DNA of 23,890 nucleotides from JANOAR01 sp031411235 (GCA_031411235.1 JANOAR010000208.1:1-23890); one strand, 5' to 3'. Shown: positions 15,409-23,345, numbered from the stretch's first letter. The notes: generated from the letters alone by a model not told the origin. A program made the numbers and translations.

Positions 15409-17235
15409 ATGCCCCAGTCATCATCTGCCGAACCGCTCAGTAAAAATGTCCACCTCCTCAACTGGATCACGAAAATGGTCGCGCTGTGCAAGCCTGAGCG
15501 CATCCACTGGGTCAATGGGTCGCAAGAGGAAAATGATGAACTCTGCGCGGAGATGGTGGCGAGTGGCACCTTCATTAAACTGAACGACGAGCTGTGGCCG
15601 GGCTGCTTCCTTGCTCGCTCTGACCCCAGCGATGTGGCGCGTGTGGAGGATCGTACTTTTATATGCAGCCACTCGAAGGAGGCGGCGGGGCCGACGAATC
15701 ACTGGGTCAATCCTTTCGAGATGAAGCAGAAACTGCGCACGCTCTTCGATGGCTGCATGAAGGGCCGCACGATGTATGTGCTCGCCTTCAGCATGGGGCC
15801 GCTGGGTTCGCCAATGGCGCAGATAGGCGTGCAGCTCACCGACTCGCCGTATGCGGTGGTGAATATGCGCATCATGGCCCGTATCGGCACGGCGGTCTTT
15901 GATCTTATTGATGACTCAAACAAACGTGTGGTGCCGTGTATGCACACCGTGGGAGCCCCGCTGGGCGAGGGCCAGCCAGACGTGGCGTGGCCCTGCAACA
16001 AGGAGAAATACATCGTCCACTTCCCCGAGACTCGCGAGATATGGAGCTATGGCTCGGGCTATGGTGGCAATGCTTTGCTGGGCAAAAAATGCTTCGCCCT
16101 GCGCATCGCATCAGCCATGGCCCGCGATGAGGGCTGGATGGCCGAGCACATGCTCATCCTCGGCGTCGAGGATCCCGAGGGCAAGAAAACCTACGTCGCG
16201 GCGGCTTTCCCCAGCGCCTGTGGCAAGACCAATTTCGCCATGCTCATCCCACCGAAACATTTTGCCCAGCAGGGGTGGAAAGTCTGGACGGTGGGCGATG
16301 ACATTGCCTGGATCAAGCCGGGGCCGGATGGCCGTCTCTACGCGATCAATCCCGAGGCAGGCTTCTTCGGCGTTGCGCCCGGCACTGGGCATCGTACCAA
16401 CCCCAATGCGATGATTTCCCTGGCGAAGAACACCATCTTCACCAACGTCGCGCTCACGCCCGAAGGCGGTGTCTGGTGGGAGGGCATGACCGATACGCCA
16501 CCTGCTTCCGCCATCGACTGGCAAGGCAATGAGTGGACACCCGCGCTGGGGATGGAGAAGGGCATCAAAGCCGCGCACCCAAACTCGCGCTTCACCGCGC
16601 CCGCCTCCCAGTGCCCGACCATGGATCCCGACTGGGAGAAGCCTGAGGGCGTGCCGCTCAGTGCGATCATCTTCGGTGGTCGCCGAGCCACCACGATGCC
16701 GCTCGTTTACCAAGCGTTTAATTGGAGTTGCGGCGTTTACACCGGAGCCACGATGGGCAGCGAAATGACTGCCGCTGCGGCGGGCACCATCGGCAAAGTG
16801 CGGCGCGATCCCATGGCCATGCTGCCCTTCTGCGGCTACAACATGGGCGACTACTTCCGCCACTGGATCTCCATGCAGCGCACGCTCAGCGAGACGCCAC
16901 GCATCTTCCATGTGAACTGGTTTCGCAAAGACGACGAGGGCAAGTTCCTCTGGCCTGGCTTCAGTGAAAACATGCGCGTGCTGAAGTGGATCGTGGATCG
17001 CTCCAATGGGCACGGGAAGTCCAAGGAGACGCCCATCGGCTGGGTGCCACACTATGAGGACATCGACTGGACGGGGCTCGACTTTTCCCAGGAGAAATTC
17101 GAGGAGTTGCAACGCTTCGACCGCGCGGCATGGCGCAGCGAGATCATCGGTCACGAAGAGTTATTCCTCGACCTGCATACTCATTTACCCAAGGAGATGA
17201 TCTATGAGCGCGAGCTGCTGATCTGCCGCATGTGA
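15409..17235 (+). CDS. pckG: Phosphoenolpyruvate carboxykinase (GTP)
   Basis: 608 residues, the usual length for the GTP-dependent family. The enzyme converts oxaloacetate plus GTP to phosphoenolpyruvate, CO2 and GDP in the cytoplasm, the first committed step of gluconeogenesis. The GTP-PEPCK signature FPSACGKTN is at residues 267-275. It includes the P-loop Lys273/Thr274 and the hyper-reactive Cys271 that marks the GTP family. Other matches are GYGGNALLGKKCFALRIA, VGDDIAW (Asp297/Asp298), NPEAGFFGVAPGTG, GVWWEGMT, FGGRRATTMPLV and FCGYNMGDYF. The frame is open upstream to 15301 (TTG), but the extra 36 codons resemble no PEPCK N-terminus, while MPQSSSAEPLSKN from ATG 15409 does. No Shine-Dalgarno is visible. 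It stands alone between a divergent damaged gene and a protease gene 93 bp downstream, so it is probably monocistronic. Confidence 0.97.
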   Translation: MPQSSSAEPLSKNVHLLNWITKMVALCKPERIHWVNGSQEENDELCAEMVASGTFIKLNDELWPGCFLARSDPSDVARVEDRTFICSHSKEAAGPTNHWVNPFEMKQKLRTLFDGCMKGRTMYVLAFSMGPLGSPMAQIGVQLTDSPYAVVNMRIMARIGTAVFDLIDDSNKRVVPCMHTVGAPLGEGQPDVAWPCNKEKYIVHFPETREIWSYGSGYGGNALLGKKCFALRIASAMARDEGWMAEHMLILGVEDPEGKKTYVAAAFPSACGKTNFAMLIPPKHFAQQGWKVWTVGDDIAWIKPGPDGRLYAINPEAGFFGVAPGTGHRTNPNAMISLAKNTIFTNVALTPEGGVWWEGMTDTPPASAIDWQGNEWTPALGMEKGIKAAHPNSRFTAPASQCPTMDPDWEKPEGVPLSAIIFGGRRATTMPLVYQAFNWSCGVYTGATMGSEMTAAAAGTIGKVRRDPMAMLPFCGYNMGDYFRHWISMQRTLSETPRIFHVNWFRKDDEGKFLWPGFSENMRVLKWIVDRSNGHGKSKETPIGWVPHYEDIDWTGLDFSQEKFEELQRFDRAAWRSEIIGHEELFLDLHTHLPKEMIYERELLICRM

Positions 17236-17302
17236 CGTGCGCTATGACTGCATAGTACCAGGAGCTTGAGTGAGTCGGTTGAATTCGGGGTTTACTCGCG
17301 GG

Positions 17303-17317
17303 GCTAGTTTTCCTAGC
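17303..17317. promoter_or_regulatory. Inverted repeat GCTAG-TTTTC-CTAGC before the tricorn-like gene
   Basis: Perfect 5-bp arms with a 5-nt spacer end 11 nt before ATG 17329. It resembles the GGCTAG-A-CTAGCC palindrome before the CehA-like gene (11317-11329). A shared operator or leader structure is possible, but the arms are too short to rule out chance. Confidence 0.22.
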
Positions 17318-17328
17318 ATCGCCGCTTT

Positions 17329-20300
17329 ATGCCTTACCTGCTCGCTCTCCTCTGCCTCGTATCCCTGATCCTCCACGCTGAGACACCCGCTGGCTTTTAC
17401 CGTGCCCCAGCGCTGCATGGCGATAAACTTGTCTTCGTATCTGAGGGCGATCTCTGGCGAACCTCGGCGCAGGGTGGTATGGCGTCGCGCCTCACTACCC
17501 ATGCGGGTAGCGAGAGTCTCCCGGCTATCTCGCCCGATGGCAAATCTCTTGCCTTTAGCGCCGCTATCGAAGGCCGTTTCGAGTTATACACCATGCCGCT
17601 GGAAGGCGGGCTACCCGTGCGGCGCACCTATGATGACAGCCAGCCACGAGCCATCACCTGGACGCCCGAGGGCCGTATCCTCTATGCCACGGATCGCTTC
17701 AGTACGCTGCCTGATACTCAGTTGGTGACGCTGGATACGAAGTCGAATGAGCGCAAAACGCTGCCACTGGCCCAAGCCAGTGCAGGCTGCTACGGCGATG
17801 ACGGCACATTGTTTTTTGTTCGCCTGCCGAAGCAAGGTTCCGCCACCAAGCGCTACCGCGGTGGCTGGATCGAGAACCTGTGGAGCTACAAGGAAGGTGA
17901 TGCTGAGGCGACGCAACTGGAGCCCAAAGACACGAGCACCAGCAGGAATCCCATGTGGTGGAGCGGCAGGCTCTACTTCGTCAGTGATCGTGATGGCATG
18001 ATGAACCTCTGGTCTATGAAGCCCAATGGCAGCGATGCCCAGCAGCATACGCGCCACAAAGACATGGACGTGCGCAACCCCTCGCTCGATGCAGGCCGCA
18101 TCGTCTATCGACTGGGGGCCGATTTGCGCCTGCTCGACCTCGCCAGTGCAAAGGATTCCCCCATCAGCATCCAACTCACCACCGACTTCGATCAACGTCG
18201 GGAGCAGTGGGTGAAGAAGCCCTTCGAGTACCTCACGAGCTGGCACGCCTCGCCGAATGGAGATCGCGTGGCCCTCACCGCTCGCGGCGAGGTCTTCGTC
18301 TCCACCTTCAGCCCAGGGCGGCTCGTGTCGCTTCCGCGCAAGGAAGGCGTGCGCTACCGGGCCGCGACCTTCATGCCCAATGGCAAAGATTTGCTCCTGC
18401 AAAGTGATGCCAGCGGCGAGATCGAGTTCTGGAAAGCACCCGCCAATGGCAGCGCCGAGCCGCAGCAAATCACCAGCGACGGCAAGCGTTTTCGCTTCAC
18501 TGGCAAGCCCTCGCCCGACGGCAAATGGATTGCCTGGGCCGACAAAGACTTGCAACTCTGGGTGCGCGACTTGGAGAAGAATGTCTCAAAGCTGATCGCC
18601 ACCAATAGCAATGACGACACCTTTTCAGACTTCGAGTGGTCGCCGAATTCGCAATGGCTCGCCTTCGTCGATACGGCCCCCAACACCTACCAACAGATCA
18701 AGCTCTACCACCTGAGCACCGCGCTCACTGTGACCGCGACAACCGACCGCACCAACAGCTACAACCCCGCCTGGTCGCGCGATGGCAACTGGCTCTACTT
18801 CCTCAGCGACCGCGAGTTGAAGACACTCGTGCAGAGCCCCTGGGGCCAGTTGCAGCCCGAGCCCTTCTTTACCGACCGCACCAAAATCTACATGCTCGCC
18901 CTGCGCAAAGGAGCCAAGTCGCCCTTCCGCCCAACCGATGAACTGAGCACTACCCCAGCGCCCGCGAAGAGCACATCATCCGCTCCGTCAAGCCCCACCA
19001 AGTCGCGCCTCGAAGACCTCGTGAAGCCCATCGTCGAGAAGCTCATCAAAGACCAAACTAAGCAGGCAGAGCCCACGAAAGATGCGCCCAAGGAAGCGCC
19101 TAAACCTGCCGACAAACCCGAGGTCAAAAAAGCCGAGCCTACCAAACCTATCGACCTCGGTATCGACGTGGAAGGCCTCATCACTCGCCTCGAAGAAGTG
19201 CCCGTGGCCGCTGGTAATTATGACCACCTGCAAGTGGGTGAGAAGCACCTCTTTTATACCAACAAGCCCACCTCATCGACCAGCAAGACGTGGCTCATGC
19301 GCTACGACATCAGCAACAAAAAGCACTCGCCTGCGGACTTCGCCGCCGACGTCACAACCTACGAACTCTGCCCCAAAGACAACAAACTGGTGCTGCGCAA
19401 AGGCGATGCCTTCTGGCTCACCGATGCCGCTGGTACCGTGCCTGCCGCCTTGACCGACAGCGCTGAACTCAGCGGCTGGAGCTTCCCCATCACGCCCCGC
19501 GAGGAGTGGCTGCAAATTTACCGCGAGTCCTGGCGCATGATGCGCGACTACTTCTATGATCGCGGAATGCACGGCCTCGATTGGCCAGCCATGCTGAAGA
19601 AATACGAGCCACTGGTGGAGCGCGTCACCGAGCGCTCCGACTTGAATGAAATCCTTTCCGACCTGCATGGCGAACTCACAACCCTGCACATTGTCGTGCG
19701 GGCGGGCGATGATCGCGATGTCCCCGACATCATCGAAACCGCGACACTCGGTGCCCCGCTGCAACGCGACGATGCCGCTGGCGGTTGGCGCGTCCAACAC
19801 CTCTGGCAGACCGACCCCGATTACCCGCATAAAATCAGCCCGCTCGCACGCCCCGGCGTCGAAATAAAAGAAGGCGACATCATCACCAAGATCAATAGTC
19901 GCAGCACCCTCAGCGTCGCCCATCCCGATGCCCTGCTGCGCAATCTCTCGGGCAAACAAGTGCTGCTCGACGTGAAGACAGGCGACAAATCACGCCAAGT
20001 CATCATGGCCCCCATCACCAATGAAGCCCATACCAACATCCGCTACGATGAATGGGAATACACCCGTCGCCAAAAGGTTGAAGCGCTGGGTAAAGGTAAC
20101 ATCGGCTACGTCCATCTGCGGGCGATGGGCGAAGACGATATGGCCCAATGGGCGAGGGATTTTTATCCCCAGTTCAAGCGCCAGGGACTCATCATCGACA
20201 TGCGCCACAATCGCGGCGGCAACATCGACTCGTGGGTGCTGGAGAAGCTCATGCGCAAGGCGTGGAGCTATTTCGCGCGGCCTGTTGGCGAACCCAACTG

Positions 20301-20718
20301 GAACATGCAGTATGCCTTCCGTGGTCACCTCGTCGTCCTCTGCGATGCCAAGACCGGTAGCGATGGCGAAGGCTTCAGCGAAGGCTTCCGCCGCCTCGGC
20401 CTCGGCAAGATCATCGGCACACGAACCTGGGGCGGCCAAATCTGGCTCAGCGCACAAAAATGGCTCGTTGATTCCGGTTCAGCCACCGCCGCCGAGATGG
20501 GCGTGTATGGCCCCGAGGGGAAATGGCTCATCGAAGGCGAAGGGGTGCTACCCGACATCGTCGTGGACAACCTTCCCCACCAGACGTTCCTCGGCGGCGA
20601 CACCCAGCTCGAAGCCGGAGTCAAACACCTCCAAGCGCTCATCACCAAAGACCCACGCCCCGTCGCTCCCGTGCCACCAAGACCGAAGAAGTACTTCAGC
20701 AACGACGACAAAAAATAA
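17329..20718 (+). CDS. Tricorn-like S41 protease with beta-propeller and PDZ domain, exported
   Basis: 1129 residues with a Sec signal (MPYLLALLCLVSLILHAETP). The N-terminal 540 residues carry repeated beta-propeller blades with TolB/tricorn-type signatures (SPDGKSLAFSA, LYFVSDRDGMMNLW, SPDGKWIAWADKDLQLW, WSRDGNWLYFLSD). Residues about 543-611 are a Lys/Glu/Pro/Ala-rich linker. A tricorn C1-like helical region and a PDZ domain (about 809-886, EGDIITKINSR) follow. The S41 core has RGLIIDMRHNRGGNIDSW-type sequence (here QGLIIDMRHNRGG). The nucleophile is Ser1011 in TGSDGEGF with Asp1012 for the oxyanion hole, the catalytic His is His787 (ELTTLHIVVRAGD), and the likely final Glu is Glu1069 (LIEGEGVLPDI), so it should be active. 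Tricorn of Thermoplasma degrades peptides released by the proteasome; exported bacterial homologues probably trim oligopeptides in the periplasm. The gene overlaps nothing and has DUF1080 104 bp downstream. Confidence 0.93.
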   Translation: MPYLLALLCLVSLILHAETPAGFYRAPALHGDKLVFVSEGDLWRTSAQGGMASRLTTHAGSESLPAISPDGKSLAFSAAIEGRFELYTMPLEGGLPVRRTYDDSQPRAITWTPEGRILYATDRFSTLPDTQLVTLDTKSNERKTLPLAQASAGCYGDDGTLFFVRLPKQGSATKRYRGGWIENLWSYKEGDAEATQLEPKDTSTSRNPMWWSGRLYFVSDRDGMMNLWSMKPNGSDAQQHTRHKDMDVRNPSLDAGRIVYRLGADLRLLDLASAKDSPISIQLTTDFDQRREQWVKKPFEYLTSWHASPNGDRVALTARGEVFVSTFSPGRLVSLPRKEGVRYRAATFMPNGKDLLLQSDASGEIEFWKAPANGSAEPQQITSDGKRFRFTGKPSPDGKWIAWADKDLQLWVRDLEKNVSKLIATNSNDDTFSDFEWSPNSQWLAFVDTAPNTYQQIKLYHLSTALTVTATTDRTNSYNPAWSRDGNWLYFLSDRELKTLVQSPWGQLQPEPFFTDRTKIYMLALRKGAKSPFRPTDELSTTPAPAKSTSSAPSSPTKSRLEDLVKPIVEKLIKDQTKQAEPTKDAPKEAPKPADKPEVKKAEPTKPIDLGIDVEGLITRLEEVPVAAGNYDHLQVGEKHLFYTNKPTSSTSKTWLMRYDISNKKHSPADFAADVTTYELCPKDNKLVLRKGDAFWLTDAAGTVPAALTDSAELSGWSFPITPREEWLQIYRESWRMMRDYFYDRGMHGLDWPAMLKKYEPLVERVTERSDLNEILSDLHGELTTLHIVVRAGDDRDVPDIIETATLGAPLQRDDAAGGWRVQHLWQTDPDYPHKISPLARPGVEIKEGDIITKINSRSTLSVAHPDALLRNLSGKQVLLDVKTGDKSRQVIMAPITNEAHTNIRYDEWEYTRRQKVEALGKGNIGYVHLRAMGEDDMAQWARDFYPQFKRQGLIIDMRHNRGGNIDSWVLEKLMRKAWSYFARPVGEPNWNMQYAFRGHLVVLCDAKTGSDGEGFSEGFRRLGLGKIIGTRTWGGQIWLSAQKWLVDSGSATAAEMGVYGPEGKWLIEGEGVLPDIVVDNLPHQTFLGGDTQLEAGVKHLQALITKDPRPVAPVPPRPKKYFSNDDKK

Positions 20719-20746
20719 CACCAGCGTCTCCGTCCAAATCGCCTTC

Positions 20747-20780
20747 CCATCGGTGTCTATTCGTGTTCATCCGTGGTTGC
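20747..20780 (+). repeat. Short CGTGT-TCATC-type tandem repeat between the protease and DUF1080 genes
   Basis: The stretch reads as three diverged units of about 10-11 bp: CGGTGTCTATT, CGTGTTCATC, CGTGGTTGC. From memory this motif, with units like CCGTGTTCATCCGTGG, is a common dispersed intergenic repeat in Planctomycetota and Verrucomicrobiota genomes. It ends 43 bp before the DUF1080 start codon, so it would be in that gene's leader or promoter. Confidence 0.45.
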
Positions 20781-20822
20781 TCAGGTCAACCCATCGAACC
20801 GCCCATCGCCCCCTCGCCCTCC

Positions 20823-21533
20823 ATGAAACCCCTCTACCTTTGCCTCCTCCTCGCCGCCACTTTTGCTAAAGCCGAAGACACCGCTACTTTCCGCGATCTC
20901 TTCAATGGCAAAGACCTCGCAGGCTGGGTCGATGTGAACACGAGCAAGGAGACGTGGAGCGTGCGCGATGGCCTGCTCGTTTGCAGCGGGCTGCCCATCG
21001 GCGTGATGCGCTCGGAGAAGCAGTATGAGAACTTTGTTTTGCACATCGAATGGCGGCACATGCAGGCCGGGGGAAACTCCGGCGTATTCGTCTGGAGCGA
21101 GGGCACCGCAGCGCCCGGTAAAGAACTGCCCAAGGGTATGGAAGTGCAGATGCTAGAGCTGCAATGGCCCTACCTGAATCCCGAGAAAGATGGCAAGCCT
21201 CGACCCCTCGGCTACGTGTCGGGCGAACTCTTCGGCGCGAACGGCCTGGAAGCCACGCCGGACAATCCGCGTGGTCGCCGCAGCATGTCCTATGAGATGC
21301 GCTGCAAGGGCAAAGGCGAATGGAACACCTATGACGTCGTCTGCGTGGACGGCACGGTGAAGCTCTCGATCAATGGCAAATTCGTCAATGGCGTGAGCCA
21401 TTCGACCGTGAAGAAAGGCTACCTCTGCCTCGAATCCGAAGGCGCGGAGATTCACTTCCGCAACATCCGTCTTCTCGAACTGCCGTCGGGCATCACGACG
21501 CCCGAGCAAGTCGCGCCCGTGGTGGGGAAGTGA
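20823..21533 (+). CDS. Secreted DUF1080 (3-keto-disaccharide hydrolase-type) protein
   Basis: 236 residues from ATG 20823, giving a Sec signal (MKPLYLCLLLAATFAKA, cleavage before EDTATF). The longer open frame from 20523 only overlaps the protease gene. A single DUF1080 domain (concanavalin-like beta sandwich) fills the protein, with hallmarks FRDLFNGKDLAGWVDV, WSVRDGLLVCSG, YENFVLHIEWRH, GGNSGVFVWSEG, GMEVQMLE, GEWNTYDVVCVDGTVKLSINGKFVNG, and the closing KKGYLCLESEGAEIHFRNIRLLEL. The GGNSG motif and the Glu of EVQ are in the conserved groove of the family. Some members hydrolyse 3-keto-glycosides made by a sugar 3-dehydrogenase; others are only carbohydrate-binding. No dehydrogenase is in the window, so the exact role is open. 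A hairpin directly after the stop has been split by an IS insertion. Confidence 0.92.
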   Translation: MKPLYLCLLLAATFAKAEDTATFRDLFNGKDLAGWVDVNTSKETWSVRDGLLVCSGLPIGVMRSEKQYENFVLHIEWRHMQAGGNSGVFVWSEGTAAPGKELPKGMEVQMLELQWPYLNPEKDGKPRPLGYVSGELFGANGLEATPDNPRGRRSMSYEMRCKGKGEWNTYDVVCVDGTVKLSINGKFVNGVSHSTVKKGYLCLESEGAEIHFRNIRLLELPSGITTPEQVAPVVGK

Positions 21534-21550
21534 TGTAGCCCAGGCCTTCC

Positions 21551-21566
21551 GAGACTGTGTCAAAAC
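21551..21566 (+). repeat. Left terminal inverted repeat of the IS1182-type element
   Basis: GAGACTGTGTCAAAAC is identical to the reverse complement of 22517-22532. Similarity continues weakly inward (CTTGAG against CTCAA). Confidence 0.88.
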
Positions 21567-21605
21567 CCCTTGAGTCCGCTATAAGTTGGCGGCAGAGAGC
21601 GGGGC

Positions 21606-22512
21606 ATGAGTTTCTTCATCGTGGGCGAGGATCGGCAGCAGACATGGATGCTGCCGCAGAGCGTGGAAGACTATGTCAGTGAGGACAACCCCGTGCGCTT
21701 CATTGACGCCTTTGTGGAGGGGCTCGACGCGAAGCAGATCGAGATGGGGGTGCCGCCCGCGGCCACCGGGCGATTTGCTCAAACTGTACCTCTACGGCTA
21801 CCTCAACCGCGTGCGCTCCAGCCGCGAGTTGGAGCGCCTCACGCACCGGAACCTGGAGGTCATCTGGCTGCTCAAGCGCTTGCGGCCCGACCACAAAACC
21901 ATCAGCGAATTCCGCCGCGCACACCGCCCGGCGTTCAAGCAGGCATTCCGCCAGTTCAACGTCATGTGCCGCGACTTGAAGCTCTTCAGCGCCGAGATCG
22001 TGGCCATTGACGGCAGCATCTTCAAGGCCGTGAACTCGAAGGCGCGTAACTTCACCCTGACCAAGCTCGAAACCCTGCTCAAGGCCGTGGACACGGGCAT
22101 CGAGCGCTACCTCAAGGAACTCGAACTCAACGACGCGCCTGAGGAGAACCCCGGCGCGGCCACCAGCGGCACCAAGGCCGCGAGCAGCAAGGATTTGGCC
22201 GCCAAGCTGCAATCGCTCAAGACCAGCAAAGAGCGCTACGCGCAAATGCTCACGCAACTGGAGCAAAGCGGGCAGAGCCAGATCTCGCTCACCGACGCGG
22301 ACGCACGTTTGATGAAGAAGAGCACAAGCAAGGACAGCATCGTCGGCTACTACATCCAGAGCGCCGTGGACGCCGGGCACCACCTCATCGTGGACATCGA
22401 AGCGACCACGCAAGGCAACGACCAGGGCCAGCCAAGCCAAAACCCAGCAACTCACCATATCGGCCTTTTCCGCCTGCCAAAACATCGCCACGGGCACGTC
22501 TGCAAAGGTTGA
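21606..22512 (+). pseudogene. IS1182-family transposase, frameshifted and C-terminally truncated
   Basis: The start ATG 21606 gives MSFFIVGEDRQQTWMLPQSVEDYVSEDNPVRFIDAFVEGLD, a typical IS1182 transposase opening. At about 21772 the reading frame changes: ...PPAATGR is followed, in the next frame, by DLLKLYLYGYLNRVRSSRELE. Family members normally have a GYDP-type segment between these parts, so about 20 bp seems to be missing. The second frame runs through HRNLEVIWLLKRLRPDHKTISEFRR and VAIDGSIFKAVNSK (first catalytic Asp at 22009-22011) to VGYYIQSAVDAGHHLIVDIEAT. It then leaves the family pattern near GNDQGQ and stops at 22510-22512. The remaining DDE residues are absent. The protein is non-functional by two independent lesions. 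Confidence 0.85.
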
Positions 22513-22516
22513 GCTT

Positions 22517-22532
22517 GTTTTGACACAGTCTC
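22517..22532 (-). repeat. Right terminal inverted repeat of the IS1182-type element
   Basis: GTTTTGACACAGTCTC is the exact reverse complement of the left end at 21551-21566. TTCC follows directly, matching the left flank. Confidence 0.88.
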
Positions 22533-22619
22533 TTCCAGCCTGGGTTCCCCATAGCCTCGCAGAGTGAACCCAAGCCCCTGCCCGTGCGCCCCGCCCCGCC
22601 GCGTGCTCCAGCCTCCCTT

Positions 22620-23125
22620 GGGGAAACGCTTCCCGCAGCGAAGAAAACGCTTCCCGCAGTGGCCTCCCACCCCGGCGCAGGTCTGGCGCACTGCGCCGTA
22701 CCCATGGCACGCTGCGCCGTACCCATGGCGCGCCGCGCCGTACCCGTGGCGAGCTGTGCCGTACCCGTGGCGCGCCGCGCCGTACCCATGGCACGCTGCG
22801 CCGTACCCATGGCACGCTGCGCCGTACCCATGGCGCGCCGCGCCGTACCCATGGCGCGCCGCGCCGTACCCATGGCGCGCCGCGCCGTACCCATGGCACG
22901 CTGCGCCGTACCCGTGGCGCGCCGCGCCGTACCCATGGCGCGCTGCGCCGTACCCATGGCACGCCGTGCCGTACCCATGGCACGCTGCGCCGTACCCATG
23001 GCACGCTGCGCCGTACCCGTGGGAATCATTTCCCGAGTCGAGGAAACCCAAACCCGAGGGCAGAAAACCCTTTCCCCAGCCCAGGAAACCTTTTCCCGAG
23101 TCCAGGAAACCCGTGCCGGAGTCGC
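22620..23125 (+). repeat. 21-bp-period minisatellite with three unit types
   Basis: The core (22691-23023) is about 16 tandem copies of a 21-bp unit around GCCGTACCCATGGCRCGCYGC. Copies differ at a few fixed sites (A/G in CATGG or CGTGG, A/G after GGC, C/T in CGC/TGC). On the left are two GAAACGCTTCCCGCAG-type units 21 bp apart (from 22624 and 22645). On the right are about five 21-bp units of the GAAACCTTTTCCCGAGTCCAG type. All six frames of the core are free of stops. In the plus frame of 22564 the units read PYPW(H/R)AA, with flanks KRFPQ and RKPFPES. Confidence 0.88.
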
Positions 23126-23245
23126 ATCAAGCCCCCCGCTTCCCCCGTCCAGCCCTAGTGCCATCAGGATAGGAACGCCACCGCCCACGCAGCAAGCCGG
23201 AGGAGCCCCTCGCACTTCCGAGAAACTTCGCCCAGAAGCGCCGCC

Positions 23246-23345
23246 GTTCCGCTTCCCTCCTCCCCTCCTGCTCCCAGTCTCCACCACTCCCAGTCTCCAG
23301 GTCTCCCAGTCCCCAAGTCTCCCAGTCCCTCCCCACTCCGCCCCC
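23246..23345 (+). repeat. Polypyrimidine tract with CTCCCAGT motifs
   Basis: The plus strand here is almost all C and T, with TCTCCCAGT- or TCCCAGTCTCC-like units recurring roughly every 16 bp (about 23267-23331). A purine-rich stretch of related sequence (AACTGGGGAGACGAGGGG) lies at about 2545-2590 in the opposite sense. No coding or regulatory role can be shown. Confidence 0.5.

Larger units (their letters stand above)
21551..22532 (+). mobile_element. Decayed IS1182-type insertion sequence, 982 bp
   Basis: The ends are perfect 16-bp inverted repeats, GAGACTGTGTCAAAAC at 21551-21566 and its reverse complement at 22517-22532. TTCC directly flanks both sides (21547-21550 and 22533-22536), as expected for a 4-bp target duplication. 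Inside is a plus-strand transposase with IS1182-like N-terminal and central sequence. IS1182 elements are normally about 1.4-1.9 kb, so this copy lacks several hundred bases, including the region for the later catalytic residues. It cannot move by its own enzyme, but intact ends could be used by a full-length relative. Confidence 0.85.
21539..22544 (+). terminator. Terminator-like hairpin of the DUF1080 gene split by an IS
   Basis: CCCAGGC (21539-21545) lies 5 nt after the DUF1080 stop and GCCTGGG (22538-22544) lies just right of the IS. Removing the IS and one copy of the 4-bp duplication brings them together as a perfect 7-bp stem with the loop CTTCCA. A flanking G-T pair (21538 with 22545) could extend it. 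The two arms are now almost 1 kb apart and cannot work as a normal hairpin. Confidence 0.6.

Noticed and set aside
20523..20822. Longer start for the DUF1080 protein
   Set aside because: It overlaps the protease gene and would hide the Sec signal that begins at ATG 20823.
22691..23023. CRISPR-like regular array
   Set aside because: Units are directly tandem with a 21-bp period, there are no unique spacers, and no cas gene is nearby.
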